The position numbers were made by a program, and so were the translations under genes. Shown one piece after another: positions 1 through 10,659 of a stretch of DNA of 64,000 bases (position 1 is the first letter of the stretch; each line of letters starts with the position of its first letter). The notes beneath the pieces are model-generated. The model saw only the letters and a list, made by a program, of their open reading frames with translations, searched no databases and was not told where the DNA came from. Origin of the DNA: Planctomycetaceae bacterium (GTDB taxonomy: Bacteria > Planctomycetota > Planctomycetia > Planctomycetales > Planctomycetaceae); NCBI GenBank assembly GCA_002726205.1, contig PBSL01000041.1, forward strand, positions 1 to 64,000, in the 5' to 3' direction.

Positions 1-299
1 GCAAAGAAGAAGCGTGGCCAGATTCGCATGATCGTTGCCCGGTCGCCGGGGTTGCTGTTCCACTGGATCCCCCGTTCGTAGAGGTGGATGTGGCTGGGGG
101 GGTCCACGCCGAAGCGGGCTCGAAAATCGGCGATCGCGTTCGCCAGCGAAGTGATCTCGACCTTGACCGCCGCCTCCTTGGTCCGCTGGATGATTCCACC
201 CAGGACGGGGATCATGACCCCGGCCAGGATACCGATGATCACGATCACGACCATGATCTCGATCAGCGTGAAGCCGCGGCGGGGCGTGTGGTAGCGCAT
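1..299 (-). CDS. Type II secretion / type IV pilus pseudopilin (GspG-like), 3' end outside window
   Basis: The first 99 residues are visible and the gene runs off the left edge. The N-terminus is a short basic leader followed by the prepilin signature GFTLIEIMVVIVIIGILAG, with cleavage expected before Phe and the conserved Glu at mature position 5. Then comes the usual hydrophobic helix and an amphipathic helix with lysines. The ATG at 299 is chosen because it gives the normal 7-9 residue leader. It lies 35 bases after the GspF-like gene and ends the secretion/pilus operon as seen here. A major pseudopilin (GspG-like) is the best guess from position after GspE-GspF; another prepilin-like protein is possible because the C-terminal calcium site is not visible. 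Confidence 0.85.
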   Translation of the reverse strand, partial: MRYHTPRRGFTLIEIMVVIVIIGILAGVMIPVLGGIIQRTKEAAVKVEITSLANAIADFRARFGVDPPSHIHLYERGIQWNSNPGDRATIMRIWPRFFF

Positions 300-334
300 C
301 GTGGGAAATTCTCCGGCGGCCCGTTGACGTGGTT

Positions 335-1582
335 TCAGGACAGCTCGTTGAGCAGTTTGACCAGGGGCATGAACAGCGCGATGACGATGAAGCCGACGAT
401 CAACCCGAGCACGACGACCATGATCGGTTCGAGCATGCTGATCAGGCCGTCGACGGCAACAGCCACCTCCTCGTCGTAGACGTCGGCCACCTTGTACATC
501 ATCGTGTCCAGGGCCCCGGTTTCCTCGCCGACATCCACCATGTTGACCACGATATCATCGACAATCCGGGCCTCGCGGAGCGGGATCGAGATCGCTTCGC
601 CCTCGCGAATCGCCGCGTGAATGTTGTCAAACGCCCTGCGAAAGACCGCGTTCCCGGCCGTGTCGCGGGCGATCGTCAGCGCCTCGAGAATCGGGACGCC
701 CGAGGAAATCAGGGTTCCCAGTGTGCGCATCGTCCGCGCAACGGTTGATTTCTGGAGGATATTGCCCAGTAGAGGGATCTTCAGCGCCAACCAGTCTGTG
801 ATGAACGCTCCCGTCTTGTTCTTCCTGATGACCTTGAGTGTCAGCCAGCACATGACCGGCGAGAGCAGCAGGACCCACCAGTAAGTGGCGAAGTAGTCAC
901 TCATGTTCAGCAGCAGGACCGTGACCTCGGGCAGCTCGACATCAAATCCCAGGAAGATCTTTTTGAACTTCGGGATGATGAAGATCATGATGCCCGAGAC
1001 GATGGCGACGGCGACGGTGATGACGGCGGCCGGGTAGATCATCGCCCCGATCACTTTTCGCTTCAGGCTCTGCGCGCGTTCCTTGAACTCGGCCAGCCGT
1101 TGCAGAATCACCTCCAGGGCACCACCGGCCTCGCCGGCCTTGACCATGTTGACATAGAGGTCATCGAAGGCCTTGGGCTGCTTGGCCATGGCCTCGGAGA
1201 GTGTGCTGCCGCCCTCGATGTCCTCGATCACGTTGGCGAGCGAGGTCTTCAGGGCGCCGGGCTTGGATTGGCCCTCGAGGATCGTGAGGCTGCGGAGGAT
1301 CGGGAGACCGGCGTCCTGCAGCGTGGAGAGCTGGCGGGTGAAGGTGCACAACTGCTTGGCCCCGACCCGGCCGATCGAAAAACCGCCCGACTTGCGTCGG
1401 CGGGCCGGTTTCTTGCCGTCCTTGCCGTCCTTTTTTTTCTTTCGACCTTCCTCGGTGATCCTGGTCACGAAGAGGTCTTTTTCACGGATCAGTGCCTGGG
1501 CGTCAGCTTCCGACTCCGCCACGATGGTGTCGGTCACTTCCACTCCCGAGTGGTCCATTGCCTCGTACTTGTAGGTCGGCAT
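335..1582 (-). CDS. Type II secretion system F / PilC family inner-membrane platform protein
   Basis: A 415-residue protein with the standard GspF/PilC plan: a short N-terminal region (YKYEAMDHSG-like start, typical of the family), then two copies of the T2SSF domain (about residues 85-210 and 290-410). Each is followed by hydrophobic segments; three membrane helices are expected (around 185-210, 235-255, 385-410). The TLQDAGLPILRSL and TLISSGVPILEAL motifs mark the starts of the two repeats. It is the platform on which GspE/PilB acts in pseudopilus or pilus assembly. A lysine-rich stretch at about residues 47-65 (KKKKDGKDGKK) lies before the first domain. It starts 6 bases after the stop of the GspE-like gene, so the two are almost surely co-translated. 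Confidence 0.95.
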   Translation of the reverse strand: MPTYKYEAMDHSGVEVTDTIVAESEADAQALIREKDLFVTRITEEGRKKKKDGKDGKKPARRRKSGGFSIGRVGAKQLCTFTRQLSTLQDAGLPILRSLTILEGQSKPGALKTSLANVIEDIEGGSTLSEAMAKQPKAFDDLYVNMVKAGEAGGALEVILQRLAEFKERAQSLKRKVIGAMIYPAAVITVAVAIVSGIMIFIIPKFKKIFLGFDVELPEVTVLLLNMSDYFATYWWVLLLSPVMCWLTLKVIRKNKTGAFITDWLALKIPLLGNILQKSTVARTMRTLGTLISSGVPILEALTIARDTAGNAVFRRAFDNIHAAIREGEAISIPLREARIVDDIVVNMVDVGEETGALDTMMYKVADVYDEEVAVAVDGLISMLEPIMVVVLGLIVGFIVIALFMPLVKLLNELS

Positions 1583-1588
1583 CGCCTG

Positions 1589-3298
1589 TTACTCCACGTC
1601 CTCGACAACGGTTTCGCGGACGACCTCGTCGATCGTCGTCAGCCCGTCGAAGATCAGTTTCAGGCCGGCTTCCCGCAGGGTGGTCATGCCCTGGGTCCGG
1701 GCCAGGTTCTTGATGTCATCGACGGAGGCGTCGCTGGTGATCATGTCGCGGATCTCGTCGGACATGTCGAGCAGCTCGTAGATCCCCACCCGTCCCTTGT
1801 AGCCCCCGTTGTTGCAGCGGGCGCAGCCCTTGCCGTAGTAGAACTTGTACTGGCGGGCCTGTTCGATCGGCAGCTGCAGCTCCATCAGCAACTCGTCGGA
1901 AGGCTCGAACTCGGTCCGGCACTCGGTGCAGATCCGGCGGACCAGCCTCTGAGCCAGGATCGCCTCGACGGTCGCCGTGATCAGAAACGGCGGCACGCCC
2001 ATGTCCCGCAACCGGGTGATGCTCGACGGCGCATCGTTGGTGTGCAGCGTGCTGAAGACCAGGTGACCGGTCAACGCGCTCTGCACGGCGATCTCGGCCG
2101 TCTCGTAGTCGCGGATTTCGCCGACGAGGATCAGGTCGGGATCGTGTCGCAGAATTGCCCGCAACACGTTGGCAAAGGTGACCTGGATGTCCGGGTTGAC
2201 CGGCACCTGGACGAGCCCGTCGATGTCGTATTCGACCGGATCCTCGGTCGTGATGATCTTGGTCTCGATGTCGTTGAGCTCGGTCAACGCGCTGTAGAGC
2301 GTTGTCGTCTTACCACTTCCGGTCGGGCCGGTGACGAGTACGATGCCGTTGGGACGCTGGATCATCACGCGGAATCGTTCGAGCGTGTGAGGATCCATGC
2401 CGATCTTGTTCAGGTCGAGCTGGACGACGGTCCGGTCGAGAATCCGGCAGACGATCGCCTCGCCGAACATCGTCGGCAACACGCTGACCCGCAGGTCGAC
2501 GGGGTTGCCGCCGACGTTGAGTTCGATGCGGCCGTCCTGGGGTAACCGCCGCTCGGCGATGTCGAGCTCGGCCATCACCTTGATCCGCGTGGTGATCGCA
2601 TTGGAGAGGTGTCGTGGCGGCGGGACCATTTCGAAGAGCACGCCGTCGGCCCGGACCCGGATCTTGAACTCGTCCTCGAACGGTTCGAAGTGGATATCGC
2701 TGGCCTGGTCCTTGATCGCCAGCAACAGGACCATGTTGACCAGCTTGCGGATCGGCGTGGAGTTGACCAGTTCGTCCTCGGAGCCGATGTCGTGCTTGCC
2801 GGACATGATGTCGAAATCTTCATCGTCAGCGGTGATCTCGTCGAGCACGTCCTCGATCGAATCCTCCCGGTCGGCGTAGTGGGTCGCAATGCCCTCCTCG
2901 ACATCCTGCATGTTCGAGACCGCGCCGCGGACATCAAAGCCGAGGAAGTTGCGGAGGTCGTCGAGTGCGGCGACGTTGTGCGGATCGCCCATCGCGACGG
3001 TCAGGACATCGTTTTTCAGCGAGACGGGAACGATCTTGTAGATCTCGGCCATCGTCTGCGGCACCAGTTCGAGAACCTTCGGCGGGATCGTCGTCTCGCG
3101 GAGATTCACGACCGGCATGCCCCATTGCTCGGCCAGTGCCTCGGTCACCTGCTCATCGGTCACCAGTTCGAGCCGGATCGCCACCTGGCCGAGCACCTCG
3201 CCGGGAGACTGTTTCTGCTCTTCGAGCACGTCCCACAACTGGTCCTCGGTCAGGTAACCGAGATCGACCAGGATCTGTCCGATTCGTCGTGTGGCCAT
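1589..3298 (-). CDS. GspE/PilB family secretion ATPase (second copy in operon)
   Basis: A 569-residue AAA-like ATPase for pseudopilus/pilus assembly. The N-terminal MshEN-type domain (about 1-150) has the IGQILVDLGYLTEDQL start. The nucleotide-binding core carries Walker A GPTGSGKTTT (about 325-334), an Asp box, Walker B LILVGEIRD, and His box STLHTNDA. A tetracysteine zinc site (CTEC and CARC, about 458-497) is typical of GspE/PilB and missing from PilT. The ATG at 3298 gives the normal family start. It is followed after 6 bases by the GspF-like gene, so it is likely the partner ATPase for that platform. It differs clearly from the PilB-like protein at 4634-6334, so the operon has two assembly ATPases. 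Confidence 0.94.
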   Translation of the reverse strand: MATRRIGQILVDLGYLTEDQLWDVLEEQKQSPGEVLGQVAIRLELVTDEQVTEALAEQWGMPVVNLRETTIPPKVLELVPQTMAEIYKIVPVSLKNDVLTVAMGDPHNVAALDDLRNFLGFDVRGAVSNMQDVEEGIATHYADREDSIEDVLDEITADDEDFDIMSGKHDIGSEDELVNSTPIRKLVNMVLLLAIKDQASDIHFEPFEDEFKIRVRADGVLFEMVPPPRHLSNAITTRIKVMAELDIAERRLPQDGRIELNVGGNPVDLRVSVLPTMFGEAIVCRILDRTVVQLDLNKIGMDPHTLERFRVMIQRPNGIVLVTGPTGSGKTTTLYSALTELNDIETKIITTEDPVEYDIDGLVQVPVNPDIQVTFANVLRAILRHDPDLILVGEIRDYETAEIAVQSALTGHLVFSTLHTNDAPSSITRLRDMGVPPFLITATVEAILAQRLVRRICTECRTEFEPSDELLMELQLPIEQARQYKFYYGKGCARCNNGGYKGRVGIYELLDMSDEIRDMITSDASVDDIKNLARTQGMTTLREAGLKLIFDGLTTIDEVVRETVVEDVE

Positions 3299-3365
3299 GG
3301 TGTGCTGTTCGACTAGGGGGGTGAGTACATCTCGTCGGGGTCAGTTGCCGACCGGTGTGTCCGGC

Positions 3366-4496
3366 CTAGTAATCGTCGTCATCATCGTCGTCGTCATCGA
3401 AGGCCGCGTCGTCCTCGATCTGGCCCTTCTCGGCGAGCATGATCTTATGTGCCAGTTCGTCGGGGAGATTGGACTTCAGGATCACTTCCCTTTTCGAGCA
3501 GAGCTTGTCTTTCCAGAGCTGGAAGAGATGGTCGTCGAGCAACTGCATGCCGTACTTGCGACCGGTCTGGATCGCCGAGTTGATCCGGAAGGTCTTGCCC
3601 TCGCGGATCAGGTTCTGGATCGCCGGCGTGAGCACCAGCAGCTCGTAGGCGGCGACACGCCCCTTGGGTTCGCGGTGCAGCAGTTGCTGGCTGAGGATAC
3701 CGATCAGGGCGGTGGAGAGCTGGACGCGAATCTGATCCTGCTGGTTGGAGGGGAAGGCGTCGATGATCCGGTTGACCGTTCCCTGGGCCCCGGTGGTGTG
3801 CAGTGTGCCGAAGACGACGTGGCCGGTCTCGGCAGCGGTGATCGCACTCTCGATCGTCTCCAGGTCGCGCATTTCACCGACCAGGATCACGTCTGGATCC
3901 ATCCGCAATGCCCGTCGCAGCGCCTCGGCAAACGAGGGCACGTCGACCCCGATCGCCCGCTGGTTGATCGTGCAGCCCTTGTGTTCGTGGTAGTACTCGA
4001 TCGGATCTTCCAGCGTGATCACGTGGTGATCCATCGTGTCGTTCATGTGGTTGATCATGCTGGCCAGCGTCGTCGTCTTGCCGCTGCCGGTCGGGCCGGT
4101 GACCAGGAACAGTCCGCGGGGACGTTCGAGCAGTTTCTGGATCGGCCCGGTGGGCAGGCCGAGTTGCTCGAAGGTCAGGAACAGGTTGGGGATCTGTCGG
4201 AGCACCATGGCGATGTCGCCACGCTGCTTGAAGACGGCCACGCGGAAACGGGCCTTGTCGCCAAAGGCAAAACCGAAGTCGGTGCCGCCCACTTCCTGCA
4301 ATTCCTGCTGGTTGCGTTCCGGGGTGATGCTCTTCATCAACCCCACCATGTCATCGGAGTCAAGCACCTTGGTCTCGAGCTGGACCATGCGGCCGTCGAG
4401 TCGGACGACGGGCGGTTGCTTGGTGGTCAGGTGCAAGTCGCTGACCTCCTCGCGGACCACCGTTTCCAGCAACTTGTCGATCTGAAGTGTCGCCAT
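3366..4496 (-). CDS. pilT: PilT-like twitching motility / pilus retraction ATPase
   Basis: A 376-residue PilT-family ATPase that would power pilus retraction. The N-terminus (MATLQIDKLLETVVREEVSDLHLTT) matches the PilT PAS-like domain. Walker A is GPTGSGKTTT, Walker B is VILVGEMRDLET, and the His box is FGTLHTTGA. The retraction-specific AIRNLIRE motif appears as AIQNLIREGK near residue 290. There is no tetracysteine zinc site, which fits PilT rather than PilB. The last 14 residues are almost all aspartate (AAFDDDDDDDDDDY), an unusual acidic tail. It sits between two GspE/PilB-type ATPase genes, 67 bases upstream of one and 137 bases downstream of the other. Confidence 0.93.
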   Translation of the reverse strand: MATLQIDKLLETVVREEVSDLHLTTKQPPVVRLDGRMVQLETKVLDSDDMVGLMKSITPERNQQELQEVGGTDFGFAFGDKARFRVAVFKQRGDIAMVLRQIPNLFLTFEQLGLPTGPIQKLLERPRGLFLVTGPTGSGKTTTLASMINHMNDTMDHHVITLEDPIEYYHEHKGCTINQRAIGVDVPSFAEALRRALRMDPDVILVGEMRDLETIESAITAAETGHVVFGTLHTTGAQGTVNRIIDAFPSNQQDQIRVQLSTALIGILSQQLLHREPKGRVAAYELLVLTPAIQNLIREGKTFRINSAIQTGRKYGMQLLDDHLFQLWKDKLCSKREVILKSNLPDELAHKIMLAEKGQIEDDAAFDDDDDDDDDY

Positions 4497-4633
4497 GGTA
4501 TTCCCTCTGCCTCGACGCCTGCCACGTCCGGTGGCGGGTTATTGTTCGCCGTGGCCTCTAGTGATTCAAGAATTCCGCCCTCCGAGGCGGTTTGGCCAAC
4601 CCGGAACGTCCAGGTTATCGGCCCCTGGATTGA

Positions 4634-6334
<1,701 letters not shown>

Positions 6335-6599
6335 GGAATTGTCTCGAAGGAGCAGCTCGGATCGTCAGCGTTTCCACGCCCGATCTTGCGGCGCAGAAAC
6401 CCTCGATTGGAATTCTGGACCGCTACCGGGGGGGTGTCAAGCAGGTGTCGGGAGACGGCCGACGGTGGGAAGACAGCGATTGTGACGTTTGGTCGGATCA
6501 GCGGTTGTGGCGATGGTGCTGATCGTCGCTGTCAGGAAGTTTGCGTTGGCTGCAGGCATCTCCTAGAATACCCCACTTCGCACCTATCGGTGCGGCAAC
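6335..6599. other. Intergenic region upstream of pilus operon and tRNA-Ala
   Basis: The space between the PilB-like start and the tRNA holds no convincing gene. It must contain the operon promoter on minus and the tRNA promoter on plus, but I could not pick out a clear -35/-10 pair. Confidence 0.4.
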
Positions 6600-6672
6600 G
6601 GGGCGGTAGCTCAGCTGGGAGAGCGCTGCGTTCGCAATGCAGAGGTCGAGGGTTCGAGTCCCTTCCGCTCCA
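6600..6672 (+). tRNA. tRNA-Ala (anticodon CGC)
   Basis: A 73-base cloverleaf can be folded by eye: acceptor GGGGCGG with CCGCTCC, D arm GCTC/GAGC, anticodon arm CTGCG/TGCAG with loop TTCGCAA, variable loop, and T arm GAGGG/CCCTT with loop TTCGAGT, discriminator A. The anticodon is CGC, reading GCG alanine codons. The third acceptor pair is G-T (G3-U70), the classic alanine identity element. The 3' CCA is not encoded, so it must be added enzymatically. Confidence 0.97.
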
Positions 6673-6753
6673 CTTGTCTGTTTTGCACGGGGTCGCGCGG
6701 CCGGGGGAAGTGGAGAATCAGCCACCGCCGACCGGTTGGCGATCCTGTCGTGT

Positions 6754-9180
6754 TCACGGCAACGGCGTTTCGCCGGGAATCCTCGTCGCGCGGTACCGCT
6801 GCCAGCAGGCCGCCAGCAGCAGGATCAGCCAGACGACGGTTGCCGTCGACGAGATGCCGAGACCGACGCGGTAGGATCGTGGCCGATACCGGAAGATCAC
6901 CTCGAAGGTTCCCGGTCCGGGGATCAGTACGCTCCGCCAGGCACCGAAGGCCGGTTCGATGTCCAGCCGGCGAGAAGAACCGCCGGTCTTCAGCGTGGCT
7001 TCCCAGCCGGGGTAATCCAGGTCGGCCAGCACCATGACCGACTCCGAGGTCGCCGTTCCGCGGATCACGACCGTTTCGCCCCGGTCCTGGATGTCGGCCA
7101 GTGGGACCGCTGTTTCCAGCATCCGGCGTCGTGCCGGTGGTGGGCGGCGAAATCGCCGCGGGTCGGAACCGGCCGTCGGCGGATTCTCTACAGGAAACAG
7201 CCAGCCGCGAGCCGAGACGACTTGTTCATCGAGTTCCCAGCGGAACCAGGTGGCGTCGGGGAGAAAGGTCGTGGCCAGATCACTGCCGAAGTACTGCCGC
7301 GTCAGCCACTCGTCGCGAATCGTCTCGGCCGGTCGAAGGGGAAAGTCCTTGTCGGTGGATTCGGAGTCGAACGAGCCGACCAGTGTCCGGATGCCGCCCA
7401 GCCGCAGGAACTCGATATCGTCGCGGTCCATGAACCGGGGAGTGTTCTGGAGCCGGATGGCCATGTCGTTCCAGCGAGTGGCCACCGGGACGGTGGCCAG
7501 TGTTCTTTTCCAGAGCCTCTCTTTTGGCGCGACCCAGTTTTCCCAGTAGCGGTCCATGTCCGGGACGCCGTCGTTGGTAAAGACCGCGATTCCCATCGCC
7601 ATCGGCGTGTTGCCCAGGCTGCCGGTGACACGTTCTCCCTTGCGTTGGGCGATGGATCCCAACACCGGGCTTTGCCTGACCGGATCGACACGGGGTTCCC
7701 AGGTCATCGCTCGCAGCAGGCCCCCGGTCCAGCCCAGGTCCAGGGCCACCCAGACCACTGCCAGCCCGATCCATCGTCGCCGGCTGGTCAGGATGCCGGC
7801 CAGGACTCCAGAAGCCAGCAGTCCCAGCACAGCGAGGTTCATTGCCAGCGGCGCCAGCCCGGGCAGCATCGTGCGGACCTGGTCGAAGACCCGAGGCAAC
7901 TTCTGGCCGGCAGCATCATCGGAAGCCGACAGTGCGATCACGACCAGTCCGCTGATGACCAGCAGCGGGACGGCCACCACGAATCTCCTGCTCCAACGTT
8001 GGATGGCGGCAAGAGACATCTCGTCGAGTCCACGGCCGGCCAGCAAGGCCCAGAACAGCCCGCTGACCACGCTCCATCGTGCCGGGGCCGCAAACCGGTC
8101 GAATCCGGGCAACGCCCGCAACAGGCCCGATCCGGGCAGGAAGCGGCCCAGGGAGAACAGCAGTCCGAGGATCAACAGGCCGCAAAGCAGCTTCACGTCT
8201 CGATCTTTTCGGCAGGCGACCATCGTCCAGAGTGCCAGTATCCACGGCAGCAGACCGACATAGCAGAGGCCCTCGCGGGAGGAACTGCGGAAAGGAACCC
8301 ACAACAGCGGCTCGGCTGACGGGTGGCCCGACAGCGATCCGGGAGCGAGATGGTTGACCAGCAGGTGAGCCGGTGGCAGCGAGTAGCTTTGCAGGTAGGC
8401 CGGGCCGCGTCCCCGCTGGTCGGCCCTTTGCAGCAGTTCGGCCGTTGGAACCAGCTGGGCCGAGGCGAGTACCAGTCCGCTGGCGATCGCCAGCACGACC
8501 AGGGCACCCCGGCCGGCCGATCGTCGGCGTTGAACGGGATCGGTCCGGACCGTGCGAATGCCGATGGCCACCGCGATGACCAGCACGATCGTCATCGTGA
8601 AGAAGGCCACCTGGAAGTGGCCGGCAAGTAACTGCAGCCCCAGTCCTCCGGCCAGAAGCACTGGCCAGGACCAGCCGCCGTGTTGCATCCATCGCCAGGT
8701 GGCCAGCACGATCAGCGGTAGCCAGCAGGCGGTGGTCCAGGCCCAGGCGTGGTCGGCCCGGGCCATGAAAAACCCCTGTCCGCAAAAGGCCAGTCCCGCC
8801 AGCAGCGCGGCGGCCCGCGACTGGCCCAGGCCACGCGCACAGCAGCAGGTCAACCAACCGGCCAGTGCCGTGTGGCCAACCAGCGAGACGACAAACGCGG
8901 TTCGGGACTCCAGCAGGCCCAGCAGCAGGCGGTGCGGCGGGTAGAGCACCCCGATCTGTCCTTCGGCAAGCAGCGGGGATCCGAAGCCGGCCAGTTCATT
9001 CCACAGCGGGACCCGGCCGGATTCGATTGCCCGGGCAACAAAGGAAAACAGCGGCAGGTCACCCAGCGTGGCCATTCCCTCGCCGGGCACCCGGCCCGCC
9101 AGCGTGCCGGGCCAGTGCCAGAGCAGCACGACCAGTAGCAGTACGGCCAACGGCCAGATCCGGTCGACGTACTGCTTCAC
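6754..9180 (-). CDS. YfhO family polytopic membrane protein
   Basis: An 808-residue protein with many hydrophobic helices from the N-terminus (starting at residue 9) to about 460, a soluble region, and a last membrane helix near 780-797. The N-terminal part (LGDLPLF...GRVPLWNELAGFGSPLLA) and the C-terminal DYPGWEA... RYRPRSYRVG segment are typical of bacterial YfhO proteins, which have a GT-C glycosyltransferase-like fold and are linked to sugar modification of envelope polymers. Substrate is not predictable here. Its ATG at 9180 overlaps the stop of the multiheme cytochrome gene by 4 bases (ATGA), so translation is probably coupled. Confidence 0.85.
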   Translation of the reverse strand: MKQYVDRIWPLAVLLLVVLLWHWPGTLAGRVPGEGMATLGDLPLFSFVARAIESGRVPLWNELAGFGSPLLAEGQIGVLYPPHRLLLGLLESRTAFVVSLVGHTALAGWLTCCCARGLGQSRAAALLAGLAFCGQGFFMARADHAWAWTTACWLPLIVLATWRWMQHGGWSWPVLLAGGLGLQLLAGHFQVAFFTMTIVLVIAVAIGIRTVRTDPVQRRRSAGRGALVVLAIASGLVLASAQLVPTAELLQRADQRGRGPAYLQSYSLPPAHLLVNHLAPGSLSGHPSAEPLLWVPFRSSSREGLCYVGLLPWILALWTMVACRKDRDVKLLCGLLILGLLFSLGRFLPGSGLLRALPGFDRFAAPARWSVVSGLFWALLAGRGLDEMSLAAIQRWSRRFVVAVPLLVISGLVVIALSASDDAAGQKLPRVFDQVRTMLPGLAPLAMNLAVLGLLASGVLAGILTSRRRWIGLAVVWVALDLGWTGGLLRAMTWEPRVDPVRQSPVLGSIAQRKGERVTGSLGNTPMAMGIAVFTNDGVPDMDRYWENWVAPKERLWKRTLATVPVATRWNDMAIRLQNTPRFMDRDDIEFLRLGGIRTLVGSFDSESTDKDFPLRPAETIRDEWLTRQYFGSDLATTFLPDATWFRWELDEQVVSARGWLFPVENPPTAGSDPRRFRRPPPARRRMLETAVPLADIQDRGETVVIRGTATSESVMVLADLDYPGWEATLKTGGSSRRLDIEPAFGAWRSVLIPGPGTFEVIFRYRPRSYRVGLGISSTATVVWLILLLAACWQRYRATRIPGETPLP

Positions 9181-10460
9181 CGGCCGGTACCCCGGCGGAC
9201 CGCCTGCTCTTTCCGCAGGACCGTGTGAATCACCTCGGGCGTCTCGAACCCGAATCGCCGGGCATCAAGGTCGCCCATCTTGTGGTACCAGAGCTCGGCG
9301 GAGATGACCAGCGGCGAGTCGGCGTCAACCGTGTTGGCGGGAACGAAGTAACGAAACGTCCGTCGTTCTCCGGGAAACAGTCGTGTGTCGGGAACCGCAT
9401 CCGCACCCGGGCTGCGGCCCCGTTCCCGTGGTCCGGGGTTTCGGCGCATGATCTGAATCCGGGGCCAGTCGGTCACCTCCTGGACCTGTCCGGCGGCGGC
9501 CGGGGGTGGCAGTTGTTCGGCGGTCGGTTCGGCGAGCGTGTACTGTCGGGGTGGGTCGTCGGCGTTGCGGAGGTTGGTATGCAGCGACAGGAAACGGAAA
9601 TGTTCTCCGCCGGGCAACCGGTGACCGACGCCCTGGGCGATGACCGAGATGCTGACGTTGATTCCCCCCGGTTGATCCTGCCAGCGGGCGTCCAGGTCGA
9701 GATCGAGAGACTGTTTGAGCATCTCGTTGTTGTAGCCACCCGGCATCAGGTGATCACCGGCGGGCATGTGGCAATTCTGACAGTTTTGTTCGCTGCCGCC
9801 GCCGCGGCGAAAGTCGAGAAATTCCTCCATGCTGACTTGCTGCAACTGGCCGTGAAACTCGTCGCCGTACTGATCGCTCTTGAAGGCAAACTGGTGGCAT
9901 CCTCCGCAGAATTCCGCGGTTTCCAGTTCCGGTGACAGCCGTAGCGGATGGGCCGCTTCTCCCTTGCTGGTGATTCGTGTTGCCAGCACTTTTCCATCCC
10001 TGACATGGCAGGTCAGGCAATCGACGCCGTTGACCAGCCATCGGGGTTGGTCGGAAAAGAGGCTGTCGAGTCCCACCGGCTCCTGGGTCGGCAGGTGCCC
10101 GGCACTGGGGTTGGTCGGCGCGTGGCAGTTGATGCACCATTGCCGACGACCCCCGATCGGCTCGATGCACTCGACGCGGAACTTCTTGTTCGTCGCGGCC
10201 GCGGCGTGGCGGCTGCCCTGCCACTGCTCGAATGCCCTGGGATGGCAGGTGCCGCACTGCTGGTTGGTCCAGGTCGATGGCGCCCGCAGGGTCAGCGGCG
10301 TGAGTCCGTGGTCGAACAGGATCGGCGTTGACGGTTTTGAGGCTTCGAGCACTCGCTGAATGCGGACCCCGGCCGTGATCACACCGACGGTCACCAGCAG
10401 GATCACCAACCCGGGCACCCACTCACTCCGGTGTCGCGCACCTGCGCTGTCGGGGTTCAT
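9177..10460 (-). CDS. Membrane-anchored pentaheme cytochrome c
   Basis: A 427-residue protein with one N-terminal membrane helix (about 15-33) and five CXXCH heme-binding motifs: CGTCH (69-73), CINCH (109-113), CLTCH, CGGCH and CQNCH, all in the first 230 residues. Extra histidines near the motifs (for example SRHAAA) could be distal ligands. The C-terminal half has no heme motif and looks like a beta-rich domain. It would be a periplasmic electron-transfer protein or redox enzyme anchored in the membrane, similar in layout to cytochrome c554-like proteins; no substrate can be given. It is divergent from the fuconate dehydratase gene and overlaps the YfhO-like gene by 4 bases. Confidence 0.88.
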   Translation of the reverse strand: MNPDSAGARHRSEWVPGLVILLVTVGVITAGVRIQRVLEASKPSTPILFDHGLTPLTLRAPSTWTNQQCGTCHPRAFEQWQGSRHAAAATNKKFRVECIEPIGGRRQWCINCHAPTNPSAGHLPTQEPVGLDSLFSDQPRWLVNGVDCLTCHVRDGKVLATRITSKGEAAHPLRLSPELETAEFCGGCHQFAFKSDQYGDEFHGQLQQVSMEEFLDFRRGGGSEQNCQNCHMPAGDHLMPGGYNNEMLKQSLDLDLDARWQDQPGGINVSISVIAQGVGHRLPGGEHFRFLSLHTNLRNADDPPRQYTLAEPTAEQLPPPAAAGQVQEVTDWPRIQIMRRNPGPRERGRSPGADAVPDTRLFPGERRTFRYFVPANTVDADSPLVISAELWYHKMGDLDARRFGFETPEVIHTVLRKEQAVRRGTGR

Positions 10461-10659
10461 CGGCCAAGCCTCGGCGTCGGGACATCGCCACCAGGCTCAT
10501 GCCCGGGGCGCGGATCTCCTTTGTCCATTCTGTGCTGCAACCGGTCCAGATTCTACCCCTTTGCCGGTCGCAGGATTTCAGTACCTGTCGCTGCTACAAT
10601 TGCCCGACGTCGTCACGGCAACCAGGATTTTGTCCCACCCATTTTTCGAACGGACCTCC

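Noticed and set aside
1100-2545. Long open frame (481 codons) on the plus strand opposite GspF/GspE
   Set aside because: It is antisense to conserved secretion genes, has no domain, and its Asp/Leu/Gly/His-rich composition fits a shadow of GC-rich codons.
6637-8319. 560-codon plus-strand frame opposite the YfhO-like gene
   Set aside because: Starts within the tRNA region and reads Gln/Gly/Arg-rich sequence with no domain; shadow of the real minus gene.
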